Origin: Rhizoctonia solani
Lineage: Eukaryota > Basidiomycota > Agaricomycetes > Cantharellales > Ceratobasidiaceae
DNA: 64,000 nt
Assembly (NCBI RefSeq): GCF_016906535.1
Contig: NC_057373.1
Coordinates: 1,178,001 to 1,242,000 of the forward strand
Direction: 5' to 3'
Shown: in pieces, positions 22,881 to 33,549 of the stretch
Numbering within the stretch: the first letter of the stretch is position 1
How the letters are laid out: each line of letters opens with the position of its first letter
Program-made: the position numbers and the translations under genes
Notes under the pieces: model-generated
The model's database searches: none
The model's input: only the letters and a program-made list of their open reading frames with translations
What the model was told of the DNA's origin: nothing

Positions 22881-23676
22881 CAGAGGAGGGGTGGTGGAAG
22901 AGGGAATGGCGAGTTTGGTCAATTGACCAACTAATCTCAGAAAGCGAGAGACAGGACCTCTGACACCCTCAGGGGTCGTGGAGTGATCGCACTGAATCTG
23001 TTGTCGGTTCGCTAGTCATTCCCGAAAGAATGCGTGCCTTGTGATGCTTCACACGAAGGAACGTTATGCATATGGTGCCGAAGCGCGTGTAGGTTGCGGC
23101 GCGGGAGAGTTTGGCATGACGTTGGGCGTGCAGAGCAGTTAGCATATCCGAGGAGTGATTTGCGTGTCTTTTGCGTTTCCTTTGTGTGTTTTGGCCACCT
23201 GGGGAGTCCAAGTAGATTATTGAAAGACTGCCTTTGCGAAAGAGCGTTTACAAGGCCAAAAAAGCCAGTTCATTTGGGCCAAACAGAGCTCGAGAGCAAA
23301 CAGTGGCTGGAATATGTCCGAAAACGCTCCAAATCGAGTAGGTTGAGCAGCGCGCGCATATTACTAGCTAGGCGCGACCAGTATCATAGCATATTTAATC
23401 GAAAGAGCCAAGTTTTGCGTTTCGAAATAGACGAGGGGAGGCCAAAACAGCATTGAGTGATTTGCGCGTCTTTATATGATCGGGGTGATTGGTCAAACCA
23501 GGAGCTATTTACGCGCAATTAGCGCCTCGGATGACGGCATACTTCACCATGGCCCATAAGCTTAAGTCAGCAACTACTATGCGCTATTCCGAAATGGATT
23601 CCGAATTGGTGCATTCGCCATACTCGCATCTTCAACAAACGACCACGATAACCAGATAAACAGGCGCGTATAAAAA
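22881..23676. promoter_or_regulatory. Divergent CTR/rhodanese intergenic region
   Basis: This 796-bp spacer lies between the starts of CTR and the rhodanese gene. It contains GAGCAAA at 23294-23300, the core of budding-yeast Mac1 copper elements, about 415 bp upstream of CTR. A 140-codon plus-strand open frame (23034-23456) has no family features and I do not count it as a gene. Confidence 0.35.
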
Positions 23677-24303
23677 ATGTTCCGAACTATTGCCATTCGC
23701 GCCACGCGTTCATCGCTACCTCGGCGTGTTATGTTGTCGGCTGTTCCAGTCCTTCGTCCGGCTGTTCCAGTCGTCCGGGCGCAGAGGTTCAATAGCACCC
23801 GGTTGCACTCGGCTGGTCCGGATTGGTCTGCCCCGGTCATCACTTATGAAGAGCTGAAGCCTCGTACTGAGCAACCGAAAGAGGTGGGCCACTTGGGATG
23901 GGACTGGGATGGGATTCCACTGACAATCGGTTCGGCCGACAACTAGGATGCGTACCTGATCGATGTGCGCGAGCTCGATGAGATTGCTCAAGGCTCGATC
24001 CCCTCATCCGTTCCTCTTCCGCTGTCTGTATTTGCAGAGGCTTTGCGTGCCCCAGAGGACGAGTTCCGCAACAAGCATGGGTTCAAGAAACCAACTCAGA
24101 ACCAAGAGATCATCGTGTACTGCCGCAGTGGTAAGCGCAGTGCAACGGCCGCTGATATTGCCCACAAATATGGATTTTCGAAGTAAGCATGGATTGATGG
24201 CTTGTGTATATCAATGTCTCATATACTGCTGATTTCTAGCGTCAAAAACTACTCTGGCTCATGGTTGGACTGGTCGAAGAGGGAGGGGGAGAACCGGGGA
24301 TGA
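23677..24303 (+). CDS. Mitochondrial-type single-domain rhodanese
   Basis: This is a sulfurtransferase with one rhodanese domain. The N-terminus MFRTIAIRATRSSLPRR and the following Arg-rich stretch look like a mitochondrial presequence. After an intron at about 23884-23947 the domain runs DAYLIDVRELDEIAQGSIP, the active-site loop VYCRSGKRSATAADIA with the catalytic Cys, and after a second intron NYSGSWLDWSKREGENRG. The final YSGSWLDWS is the usual C-terminal signature of this subfamily. Stop TGA is at 24301-24303. No frame break is needed. Substrate unknown; thiosulfate or persulfide transfer is expected from the family. Confidence 0.9.
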
Positions 24304-24791
24304 AACCTATTTAATGTATTCTGAAAATATGGTTAAATTGCTCTATGACACTCTGCCCAGCAGCGGACGCATACATTCCAGTCGGCAACATCAATCATGG
24401 TGATGAACTCACAAGTCGTCATCCGACCTGGGCTCTGCACCCCACCTGTCTAACTCGGCGCTTATGCTAGGATGGCGATCGCGTAAACAGCGGACAACAG
24501 CTCGCAACAAGCGAGGTTATCCGTAATGACTTGCTCGGTTTGAACCACTCGGGTCAACTTGCCCACTTGACCACCCCGCTCATTGTTATCTGTCACCACC
24601 ACCAGAGCCCATCACCTTGACGTCAACCCTTACGATTAGAATATTTGCTAGCACTTAAACTTGGCTGAGAGATTCTTTCCAAGCCACGATAACCCATTGA
24701 ATTATTGATATTACCCCCCCCCTCGCGAGGAGAGCCAAGAAATATACTGTAAGCACAGAAGTATTATATTATTTCAAACTCGCTTGGCTCA
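24304..24791. other. Rhodanese/VAM7 intergenic region
   Basis: This 488-bp spacer holds a rhodanese 3' UTR and the VAM7-like promoter. It contains an uninterrupted run of nine C at 24714-24722 about 70 bp before the VAM7-like start. No coding frame stands out. Confidence 0.35.
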
Positions 24792-25892
24792 ATGTCTACT
24801 GCAGACTGTAGTTACACCATGGCTATTATACAGTCCATTCATATCAGGTCGCACGAGATCCGCACCGAACCCAAGCCACATACCGTATACAAGATTGAAG
24901 TGCAAGGCCCAGTACGCTCCTGGCCGGTCTGGAAACGCTACTCAGAATTCGTGGACCTCGATAGCGAACTCACAAAAGCAACCGGCGAAGCTCCACCCGC
25001 ACCGCTCCCACCCAAACATGCATTTTCGTTTTCCTTCCGCCGAACACTCAACGACGAGAAGCTCCTCGAAGAACGTCGGTCAGGGCTCGAGACTTACCTC
25101 CGTGCGATTGTGTCGGCCAAGGACCCCAAGTGGCGGGACAATATTTCTTTTCGAGAGTTTTTGAACGCGCCTAGGGCTCATACGACGGCCGGTGGCGAGA
25201 GTGCTACTTCTCAGTTTACGATGGCCAGTTGGCTCGACGAGCAGGCGGATTTGATGACTATGGCACGGGACATTCGAGCCGATCTGAACAAACGGGATGC
25301 ACTGTCAGATCGTAATGACGTTCAAGGTGCACATACAGCCGGCGTTAGCGCCAAACGGAAGCTCTCGGCTCTGATCCTTCGCGTCGGTGCTCTCGCCAAG
25401 GGTCTTGCTGACCTTGCACTGAACGGGATGAGTCAGGGCGAGCTTCAACGACGTAGCGATATGGTCGCACGACTCCAGGACGACTGCGAGAAACTTGGCA
25501 AGATGGTTGTCGCTGCTCGTCAAACGTCCCGAGGCACTGAACGAGTACTCCCAAGTGCGGCTGACCGTGAAAAGTTGCTCAACGAGGCAGCATCAAGTCG
25601 CAAGCCGTTTGGTCGGGTGTTTGGACAACGGCAGCCGCCCCCGCAAGAGACCGCAGAGACTCGGCCACTCGACGAGCAAGGGCTATTGCAGTTGCAGAAT
25701 ACTCAGATGGAGCGCCAGGACGAACAGCTCGCTCAATTGTCGGCCATCCTTCGGCGACAGAACCAGATTGGAGTGGCCATTGGTTCTGAAATCTCACAGC
25801 AGATTGAGATGCTCGACGAGCTGTCAACCCATCTGGATTCAACTGGAGCCAAGTTGGCCAACACTCGGAAGCAGCTGGGCCGGCTTGGTTAG
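24792..25892 (+). CDS. VAM7: VAM7-like PX-domain SNARE
   Basis: Vam7 is the soluble Qc-SNARE of vacuole fusion that binds PI3P through its PX domain. This single-exon gene encodes 366 residues. The PX domain spans about residues 10-120 (IIQSIHIRSHEIRTEPKPH, WPVWKRYSEFVDLDSEL, PPLPPKH-like loop, RRSGLETYLRAIV). A helical linker follows. A SNARE motif lies at about residues 290-366 (LLQLQNTQMERQDEQLAQLS, LSTHLDSTGAKLANTRKQL). As in yeast Vam7 there is no C-terminal membrane anchor. M at 24822 is an alternative start immediately before the PX domain. Intronless and without frame breaks. Confidence 0.9.
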   Translation: MSTADCSYTMAIIQSIHIRSHEIRTEPKPHTVYKIEVQGPVRSWPVWKRYSEFVDLDSELTKATGEAPPAPLPPKHAFSFSFRRTLNDEKLLEERRSGLETYLRAIVSAKDPKWRDNISFREFLNAPRAHTTAGGESATSQFTMASWLDEQADLMTMARDIRADLNKRDALSDRNDVQGAHTAGVSAKRKLSALILRVGALAKGLADLALNGMSQGELQRRSDMVARLQDDCEKLGKMVVAARQTSRGTERVLPSAADREKLLNEAASSRKPFGRVFGQRQPPPQETAETRPLDEQGLLQLQNTQMERQDEQLAQLSAILRRQNQIGVAIGSEISQQIEMLDELSTHLDSTGAKLANTRKQLGRLG

Positions 25893-26327
25893 GATCATCG
25901 AGTGATGTCATATGTCTTCTTTCATTTCCCGTTGCTGAGTTATGTGCGATAGTAGTATGTATATGTATGAACTTAATAGTATACAGTTTTTACTGGGTGG
26001 ATTCTCCCGATTTGACCCCTTGCAAAGTCACGTGGGATTCGGTTGGACGCGAGCGAACCGATCTCTTTGCGGTTGATCAGGTTCAGCAGCTGAGCAAGTA
26101 TTAATAGTCGACTCGTGCAAAAGACGCTGGCGTCATTGACTCGTGGTCTATTCTGCCCTTGGCTGTTTACCTTCAACCCTTGTCCCGCCTCATGTTCGTT
26201 GCCTGACAGGATTTGCCATCGGATTGATCTCGTGCCTACTAGCATATAAAACAAACTCCACCGACGACCAGCTGAGCCCCTTAGCATCTCTTCCGCATAC
26301 GAACAAACGAATATCAAACAAATTACA
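25893..26327. promoter_or_regulatory. VAM7 3' flank and promoter of the F-box gene
   Basis: This 435-bp spacer lies between two plus-strand genes. A minus-strand open frame (25973-26395) overlaps the downstream gene and lacks family features. No RNA gene or repeat is visible. Confidence 0.3.
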
Positions 26328-28531
26328 ATGGCTATCGACGAAGGCTTTACAGACGAGTATGTCGTAGGCCATACCCCTCCTCCTTCGCCTTTCAAGCCAT
26401 CTCAGTCATGGATGACTGAGCTCAACGATGCCCAGCGGCAGGGTGAGTATAATCTCATACACCGGGTTGTTCAGCGTGCTATGACTGTTCGCAGAGCTTG
26501 CATATCAGCTCCTTATGACCCTCCCAAGGTCTCACCTGGCTGAACTCCACCGAAACTTGGCTCCCAAGTTAAAGGTAGACATTGTGGCAGTGAGTAATTC
26601 TTGCTGATCTGTATGCTCAGAGCTGACAATCCTCAGTCTCTTCCTCCCGAAATATCCATTTCAATACTATCGCACTTGTCCTATACAGACCTACTCACAT
26701 GTGTCCTTGTGAGCAAAAAATGGCAAACACTGGCCAACGACCAGGAGCTATGGAGAAGGCAATGTAATCTCCGCGGCTGGGAGTGGAAACCCCCGCGGAC
26801 TGGCATCATCGCAACTCAGCAATCAGGCCACCGAAAAGACCTGGATGTCGATGAAGGAGTCGGCGAAGAGGAAACAGAGTATGTCGATCTACCTGTAGCC
26901 GGGCCCTCCAATGCGCAACGAACAAGATCGCACGACTCGGGCTTCGTTTCGATGCTCTCTGACACGTCGACCTCGCTAACGATCCCGGGGCTGCCTCGTT
27001 CGTCGTCAGTGCAACAGATTGGTCTTGCGCTCTCGAGACTTGACAAACCAAGCACGTTGCTCCATAGCCATCGTATTCTTCCCATCGTATCGACCCTCCC
27101 TGCTGGTACAGCTCCCAATTACAAGCTTCTGCACCAAACTCATATGTTGCTCAACTCCCGAATGAGAAATTCTTCGTTCCGAATGACGGTGCTGCCCCTT
27201 AGAGAACCCTCTCCGGACTTGTTGTTCCATTCACTCCCTCAGGGACACACGTCGACAATATACTGTCTGGCGCTGTATACACATCCTCTCACTGGGCAGC
27301 AACATTTACTTACGGGGTCACGAGACTGCACTATTCTGGAATGGGATCTGTGCACACGTCGGCCCGTCAGGTGTTTCAAAGGGGCTCACTTTGGGAGCGT
27401 GCTAAATTTGGCTGTTTCCGGAGAGTGGATGGTCACAGGAGGGTCAGATGGCCAAGTGGTGGTTTGGAACTTGATTACCGGTGCCGTACACAAAGCGAGA
27501 AGAGATACCGAGGATAGTGTGCTATGTGTTCGAGCTAGCTCGAAAACGATCGTCGCTTGCGGAAAAGGTTAGTGCATTTTGTGGCCTTTCAACTTGTATT
27601 TCTCCTATTGAGCTGGCGCTCTTCAGATCGCCACTTGCGCATTTATTCGTTGCCCGACCTCAAGCTAGTCCACATCTTGGTGTCCCACCGGGCTGCCGTC
27701 AACGCCTTGTCACTCTCGCCAGACGGTTTGTTCGTAATTTCCGCTTCGGGGGATAGAAGTGTTAGAATATGGGATACCGTAACCGGGAAGATTGTCGCTT
27801 CGCTTGAGGGGTGGCATTCGCGAGGGTGAGTGTCGAAACTCATGACACGCTCTGGATCATGAGACTGACGACGTATCCCCAGAATTGCCTCTATAGACTT
27901 CCATCCGCCTTACATTGTATCCGGCTCTTCAGACAAACACATTCGGGTCTTTAATCTCCAGACACGAGAAGGATGGTCTACTTGCTGCGATTCGACACAT
28001 ACAACCGCCCCGAGCTCCCCGAAAATCTCCCTAACTCCCTCACATCAAGTCTAGAATTCGAAACCCCAGTCACTCCATCGCATCCTCCCTTGCCCCTGGT
28101 ATCATCTTCTCAACTTTGCCAATCTTGCAACGGCCTCGGAACAGTCGCCAAGCCGCGAGCCGGCCATAAAGACCTCGTTAGGACGGTGGCCATGAACCGT
28201 GATTTCGTGGTCAGCGGGAGCTACGATGAGACCATCAAGGTTTGGGATCGCCGGACTGGTGCGCTGCTCGGTGATTTGACTGGTGGACATACGGGACGTG
28301 TGTTTGGCGTTGTATTTGATAGCACCAAGGTGAGTTGGTTCGGTTTAGAATATCCAGTAGCGAGTGCCGACTTTTTCTTGGTTTTACCAGATTATTTCTT
28401 GTGGTGAGGACCAGGTTAGTACGCTTCCTTGTATCCAACCCCTCAGTGATACTAACCCGTAGCTTTGCTTGCAGAAAATATGTATTTGGGACTTGAGTTT
28501 CGGACTGGACACGAGTTTCATAAAGCTCTAG
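26328..28531 (+). CDS. F-box/WD40 protein, substrate receptor of an SCF ubiquitin ligase
   Basis: F-box/WD40 proteins link phosphorylated substrates to Skp1-Cul1. After MAIDEGFTDEYVVGHTPPPSP and a helical ELAYQLLMTLPRSHLAELH segment comes the F-box (LPPEISISILSHLSYTDLLT ... WQTLANDQELWRRQC). WD40 blades follow: LTGSRDCTILEWDLCT, VTGGSDGQVVVWNL, DRHLRIYSLPDL, SASGDRSVRIWDTV, VSGSSDKHIRVFNL, VSGSYDETIKVWDRR and CGEDQKICIWDLS. It ends DTSFIKL at 28531. One base seems lost between 27985 and 28050: the frame leaves GWSTCCDST and resumes in SLTSSLEFETPV. It resembles Pof1/Cdc4/FBXW7-type proteins, but the specific substrate cannot be told. Confidence 0.88.
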
Positions 28532-28732
28532 TAATGCTAATTATGTACTTTCCTATACCATCTCATTCGCATGTAACTATTCGATATGTACCAGAATCTA
28601 GTCATATGTTCGGTTTCGGAGCCGGAGATGTAAGCGCCGCACGTGTCTGGTTTCCCAAACTGAGAAAAAGTGTGCAAGATTGACTTGTCGTCATCATCTT
28701 TTCGCCACGACCGCCTCGCTCCCTCATCCGCC

Positions 28733-29809
28733 ATGCGTGTAAACCAGCCGTCGAACCAGATCAAGTAGGTTGTTGTGGACCATTATACCTATCCTTGTGC
28801 TGACGTTTGTGAGCTAGGCTGACAAATGTGTCTATTGTACGATTAAAGAAGGGGGGAAAGCGATTCGAGGTGAGTTTTAATGAAGTGTCAGCATTGAATG
28901 CTCCCAACCAATTTATTGGAGAATAGATAGCATGCTATAAGAATAAAGTTCAAGAATGGAGGAATGGTGTGTGAGTAGCCACCAGTTCATCCGGATCATC
29001 TCGGTTGTCTCACGTCGCACTATACTAAAGTGAAACCGACCTCGATGAAGTCCTCCAAATCAATAATGTCTTTACGAATGTCTCCAAAGGTCAGCGAGCA
29101 ACTCTGACGAGCTCCAGAAAGCTTTCGGCAAGACAGACGTCTCGGAAATCGTCAAAGAGGTAGGTTTAACCGACTAGCACCTTTTGCATCAACCTAACAG
29201 TGTACGTTTAGATCCTGAAGAAGGGAGAACTTCAAGTCGGAGACAAGGAAAGGGCGCACGAGTCTTCTCAGCTCTGGAAGGAAATTGCGACGCAGGTGGC
29301 TGAGAAGTGCGTTGATCCCACCACGCAGAAGCCTTACCCCGTTGGAATAATTGAGAAGGCGATGACTGAGGCTGGATTCAGTGTCAAGACTGGGAAGAAT
29401 GCCAAAGCCCAGGTCAGTACACATTATCGACTGTATGCCAATACAACCGTTTCTGAAATAAAACGTGGTATTAGGTTCTCGAATGTATCAAGCACTTGCA
29501 AGCCAATTCGACTCTTCCTATCAGAGGGCCCGGATGCGTGTCAGGATAACCATGCCCTCCAAAGACGGAAAACGACTAAAGGATCAAGTTGTTCAGGGTG
29601 CAGATAAAGTCGAGGATGAGGACTGGGGCGAGGAATGGCAAATTGTGAGTGCTACCAGTTAATTTGCTCTTTTGTTCAATCTGACATTTGTGTAGACCAT
29701 GCTTATTGACCCTGGCCAGTTCCGAGTCCTAACAGAACTGGTCCAGTCGGACAAAGAGCTGAAAGGATCTGGCCGAATTGAGACTCTCAGTTTCTCCGCC
29801 TCTACATAG
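28733..29809 (+). CDS. SDO1: SBDS/Sdo1 ribosome maturation factor
   Basis: Sdo1 with Ria1 releases Tif6 from nascent 60S subunits in the cytoplasm. The start MRVNQPSNQIKLTNVSIVRL is the diagnostic SBDS N-terminus. Next come GGKRFEIACYKNKVQEWRNG, TDLDEVLQINNVFTNVSKG, LKKGELQVGDKER, the highly conserved YPVGIIEKAMTEAGFSVKT, RMRVRITMPSKDGKRLKDQ and LIDPGQFRVLTELVQSD. Six introns are visible. Two one-base losses break the frame: 29092-29096 (GQ|ASNSDELQKAF) and 29521-29523 (LPI|QRARMRVR). The gene is essential in yeast and everything else is intact, which argues that these are sequence errors. It is convergent with ALG1, with 56 bp between stops. Confidence 0.92.
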
Positions 29810-29865
29810 GTTATACAAAAATTTGATCGACTTGTTGTATATATTAATCAGCTAATATAGAATAG

Positions 29866-31827
29866 CTATTTGGATGAATCGGTGTGTTCTGAAAGTGTGT
29901 TTAAAGCGTGCCGTGCTGTATGGGTAAGATCGTGCAGTAGTACTGGCCGGACAAATGTGTTCCAGTTGTCTGTCCAGTCGTTCCATTGCGAACGATCGTC
30001 ATCTGAAATCGAGGAAGGGGTCGATATACGGGTTCTTTTTTGAGACTTTGCCGTATCACGTCCAGCTGGTTAGTGTCTGGGAAGTTTGAGAATAATTTCT
30101 GGAAACATCAAGCTAAGTAGAGATAGATGGAAACTGAGACTGGTGCTCACTTGGACTTGATCTATCAGCTCATCTGCAGTCTTGAAGGTAAGACCATTTA
30201 CACCGTCTTTGACCAATTCATCGAGACTTGGAAAAATAAGCACTTGATTATTATCCCAAGAAGACTACTTACCATTCAAAGTCAAGGGCACAAACAGGCA
30301 GAGAACAGCCAAACATGTCTACTACTTTCATCGGTAAATCCAAACCGGAAGACGAACTATGCAGAGATACACCCAAATCGGCCGAACCTAATGCAAAAAT
30401 TTTAGTAAATTTAAATCCCATCATTCGAGAAATGTCTCACCAAGAAGCACTGGGTAGTCCTCTGGCTCGAGCCAAACGCTGACGCATCTAACCCATTCCC
30501 ATTCATCAACCTTTTCGAGTCTAGAGATCTCTTTCATGTAATAATCTCTCAAAGGTCCCTTTCCAGTGATGAGTGCAAGGAGTTTGGGCAGTCCACCCTG
30601 CCTGGCGCGGTGTTCATATTGCTTGAGCATCTCAAGGAAAAGCGAGAAGTCTTCGTCTGGTGTCCAGGAAGTGCTGCTTACAATGAGCGCGGGCGGTCCT
30701 CGCGTAATACTATTCCAGATGTGACTGGGAATACGGGGTCAAAACCCGACATGATAGAAGTGGAAGACACTGTTTTGGTGAGAGGAGAAGTACTGGGTGG
30801 GTGGAAGCTTGGTAAGAAAGACCGGACTGAAGCCGGGAAACTTGGTTGAAGCCTGTTAAATAACTAAACTTGAGGTAAAGCTTCAGTCATGACAAGGTAT
30901 GCCCATTACTTACATCGTGTGTTTCGACTGGGGTAGAACGTCTGAAATGGGATGGAGGTCGATCGTGTAGTGTCAAGGTTTGCCCCCTAGAGAACGTGAG
31001 CGTATTTATCAGACGAGCAAAAATAAACATACTCCAAATTCCATTCTTGCACAAGTTTTTTCTTCATTGCGTCCGTGACAAAGAGATGCAGAAAGGCTCG
31101 TCTCCCAAATATTCGCTCGATGCTTTGGGTATTCATATGGTCACATCTGGCCGAACTTCAAGAAATCGATGTGCACTCACAGCTTGGCTACTTTTACTAA
31201 TCTGTGCTTTTCTCCCAGTCGCAGAGCCAAAATGCTGTAGCCTAGGTTATGCCAGTCGATAACAAGTTTACATCCACGAAGCCAGCATACAAGCTGGACT
31301 AGCACCAGGGTAGGGATTGAGGGTGGGTTCTACAACCAGTTCAGTAAAGTTTAGGCAATTTTTGATGCTCTTTTACCTGAACCAGTATGTACTCGGGTGT
31401 TGGCATCTTGAATAAGAGCGCCCAGAGAAGCGAAACAGCTTGGATAGCAAGTTTAATGGGCGCAGCGAGTATGAAGAGTTGACGTGGCAATTCCCCTATC
31501 AATCTTGGAGGAGGAGTGAGTGGTAACATAGTCAAGCTTGGTAGTTCTCTAAGAGCTTTGATCAAAGTCGAGCCTACAAACTGGTTAAATCCTTCCATCT
31601 GAGAAATGAATGGAGAACATACCCGAATACCCAATTAAATATGTGTTAAATTGATTCTCAGCTAAGCTTTGGGCATGATACATCATTCGTGGACTCCTTC
31701 CCACGTCCCCAAGGACTACGACAGCGATTGTCCGACGAACGGGCAGCCTTTTTCCATGGAGAATTATCCGAGCAAAGGATAGAGCAAGGATTAAAGCAAC
31801 AAAATCAATGGTCGAAAGCTGGTACAT
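29866..31827 (-). CDS. ALG1: ALG1, chitobiosyldiphosphodolichol beta-mannosyltransferase
   Basis: Alg1 adds the first mannose to GlcNAc2-PP-dolichol on the cytosolic face of the ER. M at 31827 ([20 protein letters not shown]) gives the N-terminal membrane anchor. It is followed by [65 protein letters not shown], the donor-site region [36 protein letters not shown], and [19 protein letters not shown] with downstream [15 protein letters not shown]. The tail is [15 protein letters not shown], ending at 29866. One base appears lost in the G run 30030-30032. Alternative starts upstream are non-ATG. Confidence 0.92.
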
Positions 31828-32528
31828 GAGCACCGACCCAACTGCATTCAGAGTATGAGGGTTGAGTTGGGGCGCCTGGAAAGCAATTTCGTCAATTGAA
31901 ACGTAGATATCGTAAGTCGGCTTGTGATTATGAATTTACGTATCACACTTATATAGTCGATAAGATATGGGACGATTGACAAATATCCCGTTCCGCCCCC
32001 TCAAACACGGTGAAGTAGCCGAGCGGTCTAAGGTGCCAGACCGGGGCTTTCGCTTCTGAACTCGTTGACGTCGTATAGTTAGTAATTGCTAATCCACGGA
32101 TGACACTGATCTTCTGTCCCGTTCCATGGAATTGGACGCGGGTTCGAGCCCATCCTGGTCACTCGTTTTTATCGGATAGGAGGTATACAAGGGGGAAATA
32201 AGCAGATGGATGCGCCTTGTGGTCACTGGTGGTTCTCGTTCACAGCATAGCCAATAGTATGATTCTGGGTCAAGTTCCGCATCGTGAGTACCACAGTGCG
32301 AATCAGTACAGCGACTTGATTATATGTCCCAAGGCTTTGCCCAGCCCCAAACTTAATTTATTTTTTGGGAGCTCGTAAGTTACCCAGACCAGCTGGGCAA
32401 CCATACTACAACATCCTCTGCATGAACCTAAGGATTTGTGTGTAGATACCTCAATTGGTAATTATGATTCAAACGCATACACGAAGCAAACATCAGAGGA
32501 ACAACTATACATGGTAGTAATAACGAAA
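31828..32528. other. ALG1 promoter / 6PGL 3' flank containing a tRNA-like gene
   Basis: This 700-bp spacer holds the ALG1 promoter, the tRNA-like gene at about 32009-32163 and the 3' flank of the lactonase gene. No coding frame stands out. Confidence 0.4.
32009..32163 (+). tRNA. tRNA-like Pol III gene (leucine-type D arm), with a long central insert
   Basis: An A-box-like TAGCCGAGCGGTCTAAGG begins at 32016 and a B-box GGGTTCGAGCCC at about 32140. TTTTT at 32166-32170 is a Pol III terminator a few bases past the likely 3' end. The D-arm sequence is the one typical of leucine tRNAs. A and B boxes are about 105 bp apart, so an intron in the anticodon loop would be needed. The acceptor arms pair poorly as written: the 3' CTGGTCA would need TGACCAG but the 5' side reads TGAAG, as if CC were missing. 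I could not assign the anticodon. It may be a real intron-containing tRNA-Leu with sequence errors, or a tRNA pseudogene. Confidence 0.42.
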
Positions 32529-33357
32529 TCACAACTTGAACTGGGTCTTTTTGTACTGCACACGGGCGGACGCTGCATCATCCACGAACCAGTAGACCTG
32601 CCCTGGAGCCAGAGGGAGGACGCGAGAGCACGGAAGGCCTTGCTCTGGATGATCGAGAATGCGCTGTAGCATCTCCTGTTTTCCTTCGCCAGTGGCAACA
32701 AACGAAACTTTGGCAGCATGATTCAAGACTGGGAATGTAAAAGTAACACGGCGTGGAGGCGGCTTTGGAGAATCTTCGATGGGGGCGATCCAGCGATCAG
32801 TCTCGTTGAGCAGCTCATGACCAGGGAAAAGTGAGCATGTATGCCCGTCAGGACCCATTCCCAGCAAAATCAGATCAAATACAGGGAAGCGAGCAGAGTC
32901 CTTCTGGGCAAACTCTCGGATAAGGATCTTTTCGTAGGCATCTGCGGCCTCTTCAGCATCATCCAGGAGCTTCTCATCGATAGTATGAATGTTGGTACGG
33001 GGAATGGGTACATGAGATAGGAACTCTTTGTCGCACAAGGAATAATTTGAGTCTTCGTGGCCCAGCGGAACTAGGCGTTCGTCGGCAAAGTAGACATACC
33101 TACACGATAATTAGCCACCAGCCAGATTATCGATATATATATACATACCACTTATCCCACGGAACATCTCTGCGGCCAATAAGCCCTTTGAGCATTTTGG
33201 GCAAGGACCCACCCGACAGAGCAATAGTAAATTTGTTCCTTTTTTCTATTGCTTCAGTTTGAGCTTTGATGATGAATTCAGCCAATGAATCGATCAAGGC
33301 GCTGCTCGTACTGAACGAGTGCACAATAGGGGGTTGAGGTGCATGTGAGCTGACCAT
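32529..33357 (-). CDS. 6-phosphogluconolactonase
   Basis: This is the second enzyme of the oxidative pentose phosphate pathway; it hydrolyses 6-phosphogluconolactone in the cytosol. M at 33357 ([18 protein letters not shown]) is the first in-frame ATG. Motifs: [30 protein letters not shown] (across the single intron), [58 protein letters not shown], and the C-terminal [10 protein letters not shown]. Both exons join in frame to a protein of normal family length. Frame integrity is complete. The gene is upstream of, and parallel to, ALG1. Confidence 0.93.
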
Positions 33358-33549
33358 CGCAGATGTTTGAAAGACAATAAAGATGACAGGCGCGACGGCA
33401 GTAAGGGTGGCTAAGTGCCAATAGTAGCCAAGGGTTGGCGTGATGGTCAAACGGTGGTTATCCGTGAGAGATCACTATAAATCATTTTGCACAATTTATT
33501 TGTCATTGGTGTGACATCAGTGTTTATCCTCGTTATTATGCATCTCACG

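Noticed and set aside
23034..23456. 140-codon plus-strand open frame in the CTR/rhodanese spacer
   Set aside because: Composition is random-like (many Cys, Arg, Ser), with no motif and no splice context.
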